Shown here: positions 35,721 through 46,508 of the stretch, piece after piece
How positions within the stretch are numbered: position 1 is the first letter of the stretch
Layout: every line of letters starts with the position of its first letter
Origin: Streptomyces sp. MMG1121
GTDB lineage: Bacteria; Actinomycetota; Actinomycetes; Streptomycetales; Streptomycetaceae
Assembly: GCF_001280015.1 (NCBI RefSeq)
Contig: NZ_LGDV01000262.1
Coordinates: 62,001-126,000 of the forward strand
Direction: 5' to 3'
DNA: 64,000 bases
The notes under the pieces: model-generated
The model's input: only the letters and a program-made list of their open reading frames with translations
Database searches by the model: none
Told to the model about the DNA's origin: nothing
Translations under genes and position numbers: made by a program

Positions 35721-36539
35721 ATGTCGATCACCAACGGGGATTCCGACGCCCGCCTGGCCGTGACCGCGGTCCAGGCGGGCGCAGCCGTGGTCCGAGACCT
35801 CTACGGCAGCCGACTGGCACGCCACGACAAGTCCGGCGGTGACTTCGCCACCGAGGCGGACCTGGCCGCCGAGCGGGTCATCCTGGACGTGCTGCGCGCC
35901 GCCCGCCCCGACGACGCGGTGACCGGTGAGGAGAGCGGCCGCTCCGGCGCCGCCGACGCCCGCCGCCGCTGGCTCGTCGACCCCCTGTGCGGCACCCTCA
36001 ACTACGCCGTGCGGAACATGCTCGTCGGCGTCAACGTCGCCCTGCGGGACGGTGCGCGCACCACGGCCGCGGCCACCGCCGACCCCTTCAGCGGCGAGGT
36101 GTTCTGGACCGACGGCGAGGCGGCCCGGGTCCGCTCGGGCGACGGAGCCGACGAACGGCTCACGCCGTCGGCCGGGTCCGCGCTGGTGGACGTCAACCTC
36201 GACCCGCCGTTCCCCAACGCGCCCCGCTTCCGGGCCGCCCGCCTCCTGGCCGACCCGGGCTTCGCCGAGCGGTTCCGGCCCCGGGTGATCTCCAGCACCC
36301 TGGCGGTGGCCTGGGTGGCCGCCGGACGCCGGGCCGCCTACGTCACCGACGGCGACCTGCGCGACAGTGTGCACTTCGCGGCCGGTATCGCCCTGTGCCA
36401 GGCTGCGGGCTGCACGGTGACCGGCCTCGACGGCGAGCCCGTGCTGAGCGGCGCGGGCGGGCTGATCGCGGCCGCCGACGCCCGGACGCACGCCGCACTG
36501 ATGGACCTGGTCAAGCACCGGACGGCCGGGGTGGATTAG
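35721..36539 (+). CDS. Inositol monophosphatase-family protein with altered metal motif
   Basis: The 272-residue protein has the IMPase pattern: GEES (69-72), WLVDPLCGTLNYA (84-96) and a late D-x-V-H-FAAG helix. The usual DPLDGT reads DPLCGT, so the second metal-binding aspartate is C90, and the final WDxxAG is degenerate (LRDSVHFAAG). Phosphatase activity may be lost or changed. It starts with ATG 60 bp after the propeller gene and is followed closely by the flavoenzyme gene. Confidence 0.85.
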   Translation: MSITNGDSDARLAVTAVQAGAAVVRDLYGSRLARHDKSGGDFATEADLAAERVILDVLRAARPDDAVTGEESGRSGAADARRRWLVDPLCGTLNYAVRNMLVGVNVALRDGARTTAAATADPFSGEVFWTDGEAARVRSGDGADERLTPSAGSALVDVNLDPPFPNAPRFRAARLLADPGFAERFRPRVISSTLAVAWVAAGRRAAYVTDGDLRDSVHFAAGIALCQAAGCTVTGLDGEPVLSGAGGLIAAADARTHAALMDLVKHRTAGVD

Positions 36540-36589
36540 CTGGGAGAGGCGTTCTCGACGCGGGCGCCGCCGTCTGATGTGATGCCCGC

Positions 36590-37945
36590 ATGCATCCGGC
36601 CGACGACGACCTCACAGCGCACTTCGGCCCGGCCCTGGACACCGGCCCGGCGGCCCTCCGCACTGCCGCGGAGGACTTCGGGCATATCGTCCGGGCCGTG
36701 CCGCGCGCCGTGCTGCGCCCACGGTCCGCCGCCGAGATCCAGCGCCTGCTGGAGTTCGCCGGCCCCCGGGGCATCCCCGTAGGTGTGCGCGGCGGCGGCC
36801 ACTCGATGTACGGCCAGGGACAGGCGGGCGGCGGGATCGTCGTGGACCTGCGCGGCCTGCACCGGATCGGTCCCGTGGCCGACCGTCAAGTGACCGTACA
36901 GGCAGGTGCGTTGTGGCGGGACGTCCTCGCCGCCACCCTGCCGCACGGGCTCACACCCCCCGTCCTCACCGACTATCTCGGCGCGAGCGTGGGCGGCGTG
37001 CTGTCCGCGGGCGGGCTCGGCGGCGCCACCCACCGGTACGGCCTGGTCGCGGACCAGGTGTCGGCGCTGGAGGTGGTGACCGGTGCCGGGGAGCACCGCG
37101 TGTGCTCGCCCGACCGGGACCCCGAACTGTTCCACGCCGTACTCGCCGGTCTCGGCCAGTGCGCCGTGATCGTCACCGCCACCCTGCGCCTGGTCCCCGC
37201 GCCCGCCCTGGTCCGCCGCTACTGCCTGTACTACAGCGACCTCACCCGCTGCCTCGCCGACCAGCGGATGCTCGCCGAGGAAGGGCGCTTCGCCCATCTG
37301 GAGGGCCAGGCCCGCCCGGCCGACGACAGCCGGCCGTACATGATCGAGGCCGTCGCCCCGCACCCGGCCCGGCTCCCGCCCGACGACACCGCGCTGCTCG
37401 GCGGGCTCTCCCACGACCCCGCGCGTGTGGAGAGGGCCGACCTCACCTACGCCGACTTCGCCCACCGCGTGGACACGGACGAGGAGGTCCTCACCGGGAC
37501 GGGGGAGTGGCTGCACCCGCACCCGTGGCTCAACCTGCTGCTCCCGCACGACCGTGCCGAGTCCGTCGTCCGCGCCGTACTCGCCGACCCGGCCTTCCAC
37601 GACCTGCGCGACACCGGCCTCGTGCTGCTCTACCCGCTGCTCTCCCGCCCGCTGCGCGCGCCCCTCTTCCGCCGTCCGCCCGGTGAAGTCCTGTACCTGT
37701 TCGCCCTGTTGCGCACGGCACCGCCCGACGGCCCGGAGACGGTCGCGGCCATGGTGGCGGCCAATCGCACCGCCTACGACCTCGCCCGGTCCGAGGGCGC
37801 CGTCGCCTATCCCGTCAACGCCCTGCCGATGTCCACCGCCGACTGGCGCGACCATTACGGGAGTTGGTGGCCGAGCCTCGCCGAGGCCAAGAAGCGCCAC
37901 GACCCGCATCACGTCCTGGCCCGGGGGCACGGTCTGCGGTTCTGA
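36590..37945 (+). CDS. FAD-linked oxidase, cytokinin-dehydrogenase-like
   Basis: The 451-residue VAO/PCMH-fold protein binds FAD through RGGGHSMYGQ with H71 in the position of the covalent histidine, and has GGLGGATHRYGLVADQVSALEVVTG, very similar to plant and bacterial cytokinin dehydrogenases. The later HPWLNLLLP segment fits the cytokinin-binding C-terminal domain. It may oxidise N6-isoprenoid adenines; a related secondary-amine substrate is possible. No signal peptide is visible. It lies 50 bp after the IMPase-like gene, likely cotranscribed. Confidence 0.8.
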   Translation: MHPADDDLTAHFGPALDTGPAALRTAAEDFGHIVRAVPRAVLRPRSAAEIQRLLEFAGPRGIPVGVRGGGHSMYGQGQAGGGIVVDLRGLHRIGPVADRQVTVQAGALWRDVLAATLPHGLTPPVLTDYLGASVGGVLSAGGLGGATHRYGLVADQVSALEVVTGAGEHRVCSPDRDPELFHAVLAGLGQCAVIVTATLRLVPAPALVRRYCLYYSDLTRCLADQRMLAEEGRFAHLEGQARPADDSRPYMIEAVAPHPARLPPDDTALLGGLSHDPARVERADLTYADFAHRVDTDEEVLTGTGEWLHPHPWLNLLLPHDRAESVVRAVLADPAFHDLRDTGLVLLYPLLSRPLRAPLFRRPPGEVLYLFALLRTAPPDGPETVAAMVAANRTAYDLARSEGAVAYPVNALPMSTADWRDHYGSWWPSLAEAKKRHDPHHVLARGHGLRF

Positions 37946-38196
37946 AGGTCGTGGCTCGTGCGAAACGGCCGACACCGCCCGGGGCAGGCCCGCCACGGCC
38001 TCCTGCGACGGGCAGAGCGGGACCACGCTGAAGACCGTCACCGGCGTGAGCGGTGGCCCGACGTCCTACGACGTCAGCGACGCCGGAACCGATCCCGGCA
38101 ACCGGCGGGGGCGCCCGAACGGCGTAGCCGAAGAGGCGGCCGGCGCACGGCGCGGGTGTGATGGAAACGCCCCAACGTCAAGCAGTGAGGCAGATC

Positions 38197-38439
38197 ATGC
38201 GTCTTCGCAGTTTCGCCACAACGGCCGTGCTCGCAGGTGTCCTTGCCCTGGGAGGCTCGGCGACAGCCTTTGCGGCCGACCCGGGCCCGACGGTCGGTTC
38301 CGCCAACAACAGCCCGGGTCTCCTGTCGGGCGACGTCATCCAGGTCCCGGTGAACATTCCGATCAACCTCTGCGGCAACAGCATCGACATCATCGCCCTG
38401 CTGAACCCGGCCACCGGGAACTCCTGCACCACCAAGTGA
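38197..38439 (+). CDS. Short chaplin
   Basis: The 80-residue preprotein has a signal peptide (MRLRSFATTAVLAGVLALGGSATAFA) and one chaplin domain: NSPGLLSGDVIQVPVNIPINLCGNSIDIIALLNPATGNSC with its two cysteines. Chaplins form amyloid-like surface fibres that let aerial hyphae break the water surface. The ATG follows GAGG by six bases. It is the single-domain, non-anchored form, like ChpD-H. Some positions differ from the strongest consensus, so it may be a variant. Confidence 0.9.
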   Translation: MRLRSFATTAVLAGVLALGGSATAFAADPGPTVGSANNSPGLLSGDVIQVPVNIPINLCGNSIDIIALLNPATGNSCTTK

Positions 38440-38487
38440 CGCCCTCGCGCGCCGGCTCCCGCACCGCGAGAGCCGGCACACGGCTGT

Positions 38488-39178
38488 TCAGGTACGCGCG
38501 GCGCGGCGGAAGACGCCCGTCCAGAGGAAGTCCTCCCCGAACAGTACGGAGTCCGCCGACTGCCGCCGCACGGCCCGCAGTCCGCTCTCCTCCAGGTCCG
38601 AGAAGGCCCGGCGCAGCGACTCGGGCGTGCAGGCGAGGCCGCCGTGCAGGCCGGGCTCGTGGTGAAAGGCGGCGTCGGGGAGCCCGGAGCCCATCCGGCC
38701 GGCCGCGAAGCAGGTGAGCGCGAAGTGCCCGTCTGGTGCCGGCACGCGCTTCGGCAGGGCGAGGCAGCTGATGCGGCGGTGCGGCGGCAGGTGGTGGAAG
38801 CAGCCGGGGTCGTAGACGAGGTCGTACGGGCCCGCAGGCGCGCCCGTGGCGAAGGCGTCACCGCGGCGGAACCGGACTTCGGCCCCGCCTCGAGGGCGCG
38901 CTCGTCGGCCACGGCGATCACCGTGGGGGAGAGATCGGCCGCGTCCACCGCGAATCCGCGCGGTGGGGTACAGGGCGTTGCGGCCCGGTCCGCACTGCAG
39001 GCCGAGGGCCCGCCCCGGAGTGATCAGACCGCGGTCCAGACAGGACACCAGGTTCTCGTCCGGTTTCGACACGAAGAACGGACCCGGTCTGTCCCGGTCC
39101 GCGCGGAAACCGTCCCGCCGCGCGGCCGCGCGGCGGTCGGACTCCGGGGGCGAACAGCCCGTCCAGGAGCCGCTTCAC
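38488..39178 (-). pseudogene. Frameshifted class I SAM-dependent methyltransferase
   Basis: Pieces of one methyltransferase lie in three reading frames: VKRLLDGLFAP (from 39178), then DRDRPGPFFVSKPDENLVSCLDRGL...CGPGRNALY, then FAVDAADLSPTVIAVADERALEAG in another frame, then GAEVRFRRGDAFATG...LFGEDFLWTGVFRR back in the second frame. At least three indels are needed; two near 38970 and 38895 (about 2 bp and 1 bp lost) cancel each other. The order of segments matches an intact family member. It is probably not functional. Confidence 0.75.
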
Positions 39179-39285
39179 GTCTTCCGACGTACGGATGTCC
39201 CGGTCCGTCCTGCCTCCTCACCCGATGACGGGAATCCAGAGGACGGACGGCCGGGACACCAGATCGTGAGCCGCGGCCCGCTCAC

Positions 39286-40455
39286 TCAGTCGCGCGCCAC
39301 CGGCTGGGCCTCGCGATGGGCCGGCACCGGGGCCGGGCCGCGGCGCCGGCGCAGCAGCAGGCGCCGCGCCGGGACCTCCACCGCCTCGTACAGCAGCCAG
39401 GACAGGCCGAGCGAGAGGGCGAACACGATCACCGTGACCGTCGCCCCCATCAGGGCACCGAAATGCGGTTTGACGCCCAGCAGGTGCGTTCCCGCGCGCA
39501 GCACGAGCAGGTGGACCATGTAGAAGGCGAAGGACAGCTCTCCGAGCCGTACCACTCGCCGGCCGCGCCACATCGAGGGCAGCCCCTTCAGATCCGCGTT
39601 CGCCGCCGCCGGGATCAGCAGGGTGAAGCCGATGATCGTGCACATGGTGGCGGAGTAGCCGAGCGGGGCCTGCGGGACCAGGAAGTAGCCGATGATCGCC
39701 AGGGCCATCGAGGCCTCGAGGCCGGGTCCGCGCCAGCGGCCGAGCAGGACCAGCCGCGCGGTGACCGCGCCGAGAACGAACTCGGGCAGCCGGGCGGCCG
39801 GGAACGAGTACAGCGCGTAGGTCCACCAGTGGTGGGAGTCCGCCCGGGAGATCACCACGATCGCCACCAGCGACAGCCCGCCCAGCGCGACCGAGCCGCG
39901 CACGCCGAGCCGGCGCAGCAGCAGGATCAGCAGCGGGAAGGAGGCGTAGAAGAAGGCCTCACAGGCCAGGGACCAGCTGACCGGGTTGAGGGTCTGCCAC
40001 CAGGGCCGCCACCAGGAGTGCAACAGGAGCACGTTGGCCACCGCCTGCTTCGGCGTCGGCTGTGCGTTGCGCTCCAGCGTGAGCGCGAGGAGGAACGCGA
40101 GTCCGACGGTGACGAGGTGCACCGGATAGATCCGCGCGACGCGTCGCCGCCAGAAGCCGAGCGCCCGGTCATGAGGTCTTGCGGACCAGGTCAGTACAAA
40201 GCCGGACAACACAAAGAAGAACGACACTCCGGTGGCGCCGGAACTGAAACCCCAGTACACCAGGCTGCCGCCGGTGCCACCGAAGTATCCGAAGTTGTTC
40301 ACGTGCAGTCCGAACACGAGCAGCGCTGCCATCCACCGCAGTCCCGTGAGGGACGGCAGTGAGGGACTGGTGGCGCGCGGGGAGTCCCTGGCGGTGGTCT
40401 CACCGTCAGGAGAGGGCGGCGTCGTCCGGAGCGCCCGGGTCGTCGCCGTGGTCAT
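39286..40455 (-). CDS. Membrane acyltransferase, family 3 (OafA/YrhL-like)
   Basis: The 389-residue protein has about ten membrane segments with the acyltransferase-3 signatures: SLTGLRWMAALLVFGLHV with the catalytic-type histidine, FFFVLSGFVLTWSARP, and FWRRRVARIYPVHL. Members O-acylate sugars, macrolides or envelope polymers on the inner membrane. The N-terminal ~35 residues are polar and cytoplasmic. An A+T-rich stretch upstream likely holds its promoter. Substrate unknown. Confidence 0.9.
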   Translation of the reverse strand: MTTATTRALRTTPPSPDGETTARDSPRATSPSLPSLTGLRWMAALLVFGLHVNNFGYFGGTGGSLVYWGFSSGATGVSFFFVLSGFVLTWSARPHDRALGFWRRRVARIYPVHLVTVGLAFLLALTLERNAQPTPKQAVANVLLLHSWWRPWWQTLNPVSWSLACEAFFYASFPLLILLLRRLGVRGSVALGGLSLVAIVVISRADSHHWWTYALYSFPAARLPEFVLGAVTARLVLLGRWRGPGLEASMALAIIGYFLVPQAPLGYSATMCTIIGFTLLIPAAANADLKGLPSMWRGRRVVRLGELSFAFYMVHLLVLRAGTHLLGVKPHFGALMGATVTVIVFALSLGLSWLLYEAVEVPARRLLLRRRRGPAPVPAHREAQPVARD

Positions 40456-40924
40456 CGAATCACCTGCCGCAGAGGATTGGCGTGGGGCATGAAGGGGAAC
40501 GTTGCCCGTTCACCTCCGATCATGTGCGTCACATGGCAAACATCACACTGCTGCCGAACGACGCGCCCTTCTGTATGCCACGGACAGCCGGGCCGGTGCA
40601 CCCTTACGGGTGACGACACGCCGCACTGTATTGATCCTCACAATTTGGGCGCACGGGCCGATGTTCAATGCCCGGAATCTCCCCACAATCCATGCAAAGT
40701 TCGGGAACCGCGAGGCCGCCTGCGCCGTCGCACAGTCTGTCTCGTGGAGGGTAATTACTCGGAATGAATTCGGAAGGAATGACGCGGGAGAAATTGCCAG
40801 GGCAGTTCCCTCCTGGTCCGTTCCAGCATGAAGGCCGAGGACTACCGGGCCCGCTCCTCCCGGGCGGTGCATGCGGGCCGGGGTGCCGGGTGGGTTGAGG
40901 ACCCCGCCACGTGCGCCGACGGAT
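40456..40924. other. A+T-richer region before the acyltransferase gene
   Basis: These ~470 bases are visibly poorer in G+C than their surroundings, with stretches such as GGTAATTACTC. A GGAAGG followed by ATG at 40779 opens only a 39-codon frame with no recognisable pattern, possibly the stub of a lost gene. Otherwise it probably contains the acyltransferase promoter. Confidence 0.4.
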
Positions 40925-41277
40925 CGGAAGGAGTGCGGGGCGCAGTAGAGGTGGTTCACCCACGGCTTGTTGATCACGCGGACCAGGTCGGCCGCGGGGC
41001 GTTCTCCTCGCGGAAGTCGTCCGGGTGCGCCTCCAGGTTCAGGGCGATGCCCTTCCGCTCGAACAGCGGCAGCACCGAGGACAGCCGTACGCCGTACGCG
41101 CGCAGGAAGTTCTTCGGCTCGGCGACGCGCTCTTCGCCCGCGCGCGGGTGCACGAAAAGGGCATGAAGTCGTCGCGGGCGACAACTCGACGTATTCGTAG
41201 CCGAGTTCGGCCACCGTGCGGACCATGGCTTCGATCGGCAGGGCGCGGGACATGTACGGGTCGAGGGTGATCTTCAC
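40925..41277 (-). pseudogene. Remnant of a sugar phosphate isomerase/epimerase (TIM-barrel)
   Basis: Segments VKITLDPYMSRALPIEAMVRTVAELGYEYVELS, RDDFMPF, an RLSSVLPLF piece, ERKGIALNLEAHPDDFREEN and LVRVINKPWVNHLYCAPHS match one xylose-isomerase-like TIM-barrel family in order, but occupy different frames and lack the middle of the barrel. The intact family has about 280 residues; here about 118 codons remain. Its GTG start overlaps the upstream remnant's stop as GTGA, a relic of an operon. Confidence 0.72.
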
Positions 41278-41510
41278 GCGGCGTTTCCACGGAAGGCGGG
41301 GCGGGGTTCGAGGTCCGTGGCGACGACGCGCCCGGACTCCAGGGCCTCGACCGTCGCGGCGGTGAGGACGGCGGCGGCGTAGCCGTCCCTGGCCGAGGGG
41401 CCGGTGGGCGCGTCGCCGGCGGCCCGGCCGGCGATCCACTCGCGGGACTCGGTGTCGAAGGCGTCCGTGCAGCGGCCCACCCAGTCCGTCAGCACCTCGG
41501 TGCTGTGCCG
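41274..41510 (-). pseudogene. C-terminal remnant of a Gfo/Idh/MocA oxidoreductase
   Basis: About 77 codons read TDAFDTESREWIAGRAAG...GPSARDGYAAAVLTAATVEALESGRVV and end at PRPAFRGNAA. This is the C-terminus of an inositol-dehydrogenase-like oxidoreductase, often found before TIM-barrel isomerases in sugar operons. The N-terminal NAD domain is missing and replaced by the unrelated fragment at 41510-41910. Confidence 0.65.
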
Positions 41511-41910
41511 CCCCGCGGCCGGGTCGGCGAGTACGGCGTGCGGGGTCTCCTCGATCTCGCGCCGCACCCCCTCGCTCACCGGATGCCCGGCCTGCGCGGC
41601 CGGCTGGCGGGTCTGCCGACGGTGGGAGCCGGTCACCTCGTTCTGCCGGCGGGCGATCCGGCGCACCCGCGTCCCGTCCGGTTCGCGGTGTGCGCGGCGC
41701 GGTTCCTCGCCGGATGCGAGCAGCGCCCGTACCTCCGCCGGCTGACGGTGGACGTGGAGACTCCGGCCCAGGCCGCCGCAACGCGCCGATCCGCTGGGCG
41801 AGCGTCCGGTCGCCAGCGGTGCGAGCCTCCAGGGCACGCCGGGCGCGGGCGGCGACGAACTGGTCGGGCCGCAGCGTGTACGGCTCGTCGGCGACGGCGT
41901 CCAGATCCAC
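41510..41910 (-). pseudogene. Frameshifted fragment of a conserved Streptomyces protein of unknown function
   Basis: MDLDAVADEPYTLRPDQFVAARARRALEARTAGDRTLAQRIGALRR is in one frame, and the natural continuation (LLASGEEPRRAHREPDGT...AGHPVSEGVRREIEETPHAVLADPAA) in another. I recall intact forms in Streptomyces but no function. The fragment runs directly into the oxidoreductase remnant, so a deletion probably fused them. Confidence 0.6.
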
Positions 41911-42102
41911 CGGCGTCCCTCTCGACGGCCGGCTCGGTGACGGAGTTCGGGTCTCCCGCCGGAGGGTCCGACGCGCTGTGTGCGGTGGGGCGGGCAGGCT
42001 GCGTGGAGTGCGACTTTCGGCGGCGGATCGTCATCCTTGGACCCCGTGCAGCAGACCGTCGAAGGACGGTGCCGAGGGGGGCCGGCCCGGCAGGGTGGCC
42101 GT

Positions 42103-43257
42103 ATGCAGAGGACCAAGGGGATCAAGCGCGCACAGTTCCTGGCCGGCATGGCGTCCGCGGGGCTGGCCGCGGCCGTGCTGCCGTCGGCCCCGGCCCGGGC
42201 CGCGGAGGCCGGGCCGGACCGGACCACGCGGAGCGGGCTCCGCCACCGGGGCGTCGTGTACACCGTGGGGGAGGGGGAGACACCGGGTACGGCGTTCAGT
42301 ACGGCCCGGATGCGCGCGGATATCCGGGCGATCCGGGACGAGCTGCACGCCGACACCGTGGACGTCACCGGGGACGGTGTGGAGCGCCTGACGGCCACCG
42401 CGGCGGAGGCGGCGGAACAGGGCCTGCGCGTCTGGCTCCAGCCGACCCTCGGCGACGTCCCGGAGCGGGACATCCTCGAACACCTCGCGGAGACCGGCCG
42501 GTTCGCGGAGCGGCTGCGCCGGCAGGGCGCCGCCGTGGACCTCAGTGTGGGCTGCGAGTTCTGGCTCTTCGTGCCCGGCATCATCCCGGGCGACGACGTC
42601 TTCGAGCGCATCCGCAACCTGCTCGACGGCAAGGCGGACCCCGTCGCGACGCAGCGCCGTCTGGACCGCTTCACCGCGAAGGCCGCCGCGCTCGGCCGGT
42701 CCGTCTTCCACGGCCGGCTCAGCTACGCCGCCGCGCAGGACGCCCGGGTCGACTGGCGCCTCTTCGACATCGTGGGCATCGACTACTACTCCTGCTTCCC
42801 CCACCGGGACGACTACGTACGGGAGTTGAGGCGCTTCCAGCGTTGGGGCAGGCCGGTGGCCATCACCGAGTTCGGCACCTGCGCGTACGTGGGGGCGCCC
42901 AGGACCGGCGGCATGGGCTGGGACGTCGTCGACCGCGACAAGGACCCCGAGGAGATCAAGGGCGACCTGGTCCGCAGCGAACGCACCCAGGCCACCTATC
43001 TCATGCAACTCCTCTACGCCTTCGGCCCGTTGGACCTCTACGCGGCGATGGCCTTCGAGTTCGTGACCCCCGACGCCCCGCACCGCCCGGGCGACCCGCG
43101 CCGCGATCTCGACATGGCGAGCTACGCCATCACCAAGACCGTCAAGGACCGCCCGGACGACCCGGCCTCCGGCTGGCACTGGGAGCCGAAGGAGGCCTTC
43201 CACGCCCTGGCCCGCCGCTACCGGTACGCCGGAGCGGGCCACCGGCACGGCGCCTGA
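42103..43257 (+). CDS. Secreted TIM-barrel protein, glycoside-hydrolase-like
   Basis: The 384-residue protein starts with a twin-basic export signal (KRAQFLAGMASAGLAAAVLPSAPARA). Its repeated strand-helix pattern and two likely catalytic acids, in VGCEFWLFVPG and AITEFGTCAYVG, look like the acid/base and nucleophile of clan GH-A enzymes. DIVGIDYYSCFPHRDDY between them supports a barrel. No exact GH family is obvious. It is on the plus strand and independent of the decayed genes before it. Confidence 0.7.
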   Translation: MQRTKGIKRAQFLAGMASAGLAAAVLPSAPARAAEAGPDRTTRSGLRHRGVVYTVGEGETPGTAFSTARMRADIRAIRDELHADTVDVTGDGVERLTATAAEAAEQGLRVWLQPTLGDVPERDILEHLAETGRFAERLRRQGAAVDLSVGCEFWLFVPGIIPGDDVFERIRNLLDGKADPVATQRRLDRFTAKAAALGRSVFHGRLSYAAAQDARVDWRLFDIVGIDYYSCFPHRDDYVRELRRFQRWGRPVAITEFGTCAYVGAPRTGGMGWDVVDRDKDPEEIKGDLVRSERTQATYLMQLLYAFGPLDLYAAMAFEFVTPDAPHRPGDPRRDLDMASYAITKTVKDRPDDPASGWHWEPKEAFHALARRYRYAGAGHRHGA

Positions 43258-43725
43258 ACCGTCTGCGGCCGGCCGGCAGCGGATCCTGATCCGCCCGGTG
43301 CAGGCACCCGCATCGCGGCCCGCCCGCGGCCGGAGCCGCCCCGCCCGGGGGCCGGCTCCGGCCGCCGTAGTGGGTCCGGGGGCCGGCCCGGGCCCACGGC
43401 CGACGGGCGTCCCCCTCTCTCACCCGTCTCACCCGTTCGGGCGATGTCCCGGCTTGCCGCGCGGCCGTGGGCGATCTGGGGCCGGATGATGCGGGCATGC
43501 CCCCGACCGGCCCCCGGACCGCCTCAGCCCGCCACGCCGGACAGCGCCACGCGGCCGTCGGCCCGCAGAGCGACGCGAAGGCAAAGGCGAAGGCAAACAT
43601 CCGGGCCGGTGTGCGGGTGGACACGGCGGGCGGCGTCCGGGTGGCCGGCGGCCCATGACGCGCCACCAAAATTGCATCGCTCGTTTTCTTGAACCTCTCG
43701 TGTTTATGAGGGTAGGTTCGGCCTT
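43258..43725. other. Spacer and control region before furS
   Basis: The first ~370 bases are low-complexity, G+C-rich sequence without a gene. The last ~60 bases are A+T-rich and hold the furS control region, including the inverted repeat GAACCT (43691-43696) and AGGTTC (43714-43719). Confidence 0.4.
43691..43719. promoter_or_regulatory. Putative FurS/CatR operator
   Basis: GAACCT-N17-AGGTTC with an inner CTC/GAG pair lies 7 bp before the furS start. Autoregulation by the Fur-like repressor at such an inverted repeat is known for furS-cpeB and catR-catA type loci. Confidence 0.55.
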
Positions 43726-44163
43726 ATGACCGCCTCCCCGACCCCGACCACCGCCGAGGAGCTCCGCGGTGCCGGCCTGCGCGTGACGGCAGCCCGTGTC
43801 GCGCTGCTGGAGACCGTCCGGGACGGCGACCACCTCGGCGTCGAGGCGATCGCCTCCGGGGTCCGTGCCCGCGTGGGCCACATCTCTTTGCAAGCCGTCT
43901 ACGAGGCCCTTCACGCCCTGACCTCGGCGGGTCTGGTCCGCCGTATCGAGCCGGCCGGGCACCCGGCCCGGTTCGAGGGGCGCGTGGGCGACAACCACCA
44001 CCACATCGTGTGCCGGTCGTGCGGTGCCGTCGTCGACGTCGACTGCGCCGTCGGCGACGCACCCTGTCTGACCGCCTCCGACGACCGTGGCTTCGCCATC
44101 GACGAGGCCGAGGTCGTCTACTGGGGCACGTGCCCCGACTGTTCCACCGGCCGCAGTTCCTGA
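43726..44163 (+). CDS. furS: Fur-family redox/peroxide repressor (FurS/CatR/FurA type)
   Basis: The 145-residue protein has a winged helix (RVTAARVALLETVRDGDHLGVEAI...ISLQAVYEALHALTSAGLVRRI) and the metal-rich C-terminal part with DNHHHIVCRSCG and CPDC. This is the FurA/FurS branch, whose thiols respond to peroxide and release DNA. It precedes katG by 33 bp in one operon, the furS-cpeB arrangement described in S. reticuli. The operator overlaps its own promoter. Confidence 0.93.
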   Translation: MTASPTPTTAEELRGAGLRVTAARVALLETVRDGDHLGVEAIASGVRARVGHISLQAVYEALHALTSAGLVRRIEPAGHPARFEGRVGDNHHHIVCRSCGAVVDVDCAVGDAPCLTASDDRGFAIDEAEVVYWGTCPDCSTGRSS

Positions 44164-46413
<2,250 letters not shown>

Positions 46414-46437
46414 TCCCGCTCGCCCGAACCGCTGAAC

Positions 46438-46479
46438 AGGACGTCCGGACCCGCCCGGCAGGGCGGGCCCGGACGTCCT
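46438..46479. terminator. Bidirectional terminator between katG and hbpS
   Basis: An 18-bp arm pair with one internal A/C mismatch flanks a GGCA loop (46457-46460): AGGACGTCCGG and CCCGCCC pair with their complements. It lies between two convergent genes. Confidence 0.85.
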
Positions 46480-46508
46480 CGTGTCCGGGGACCGGGGCGG
46501 GCGGTCCG

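Noticed and set aside
37946..38196. A plus-frame stretch before the chaplin (SCDGQSGTTLKTVTGVSGGPTSYDVSDAGTDPG)
   Set aside because: It looks faintly protein-like but has no start, RBS or family match; left as spacer.
40779..40900. ATG after GGAAGG opening a 39-codon peptide
   Set aside because: No conserved pattern, and it ends quickly; possibly a gene stub, but not supportable as a CDS.
43258..43680. Open frames in the spacer before furS
   Set aside because: Low-complexity Pro/Arg/Gly sequence without start signals or family patterns.
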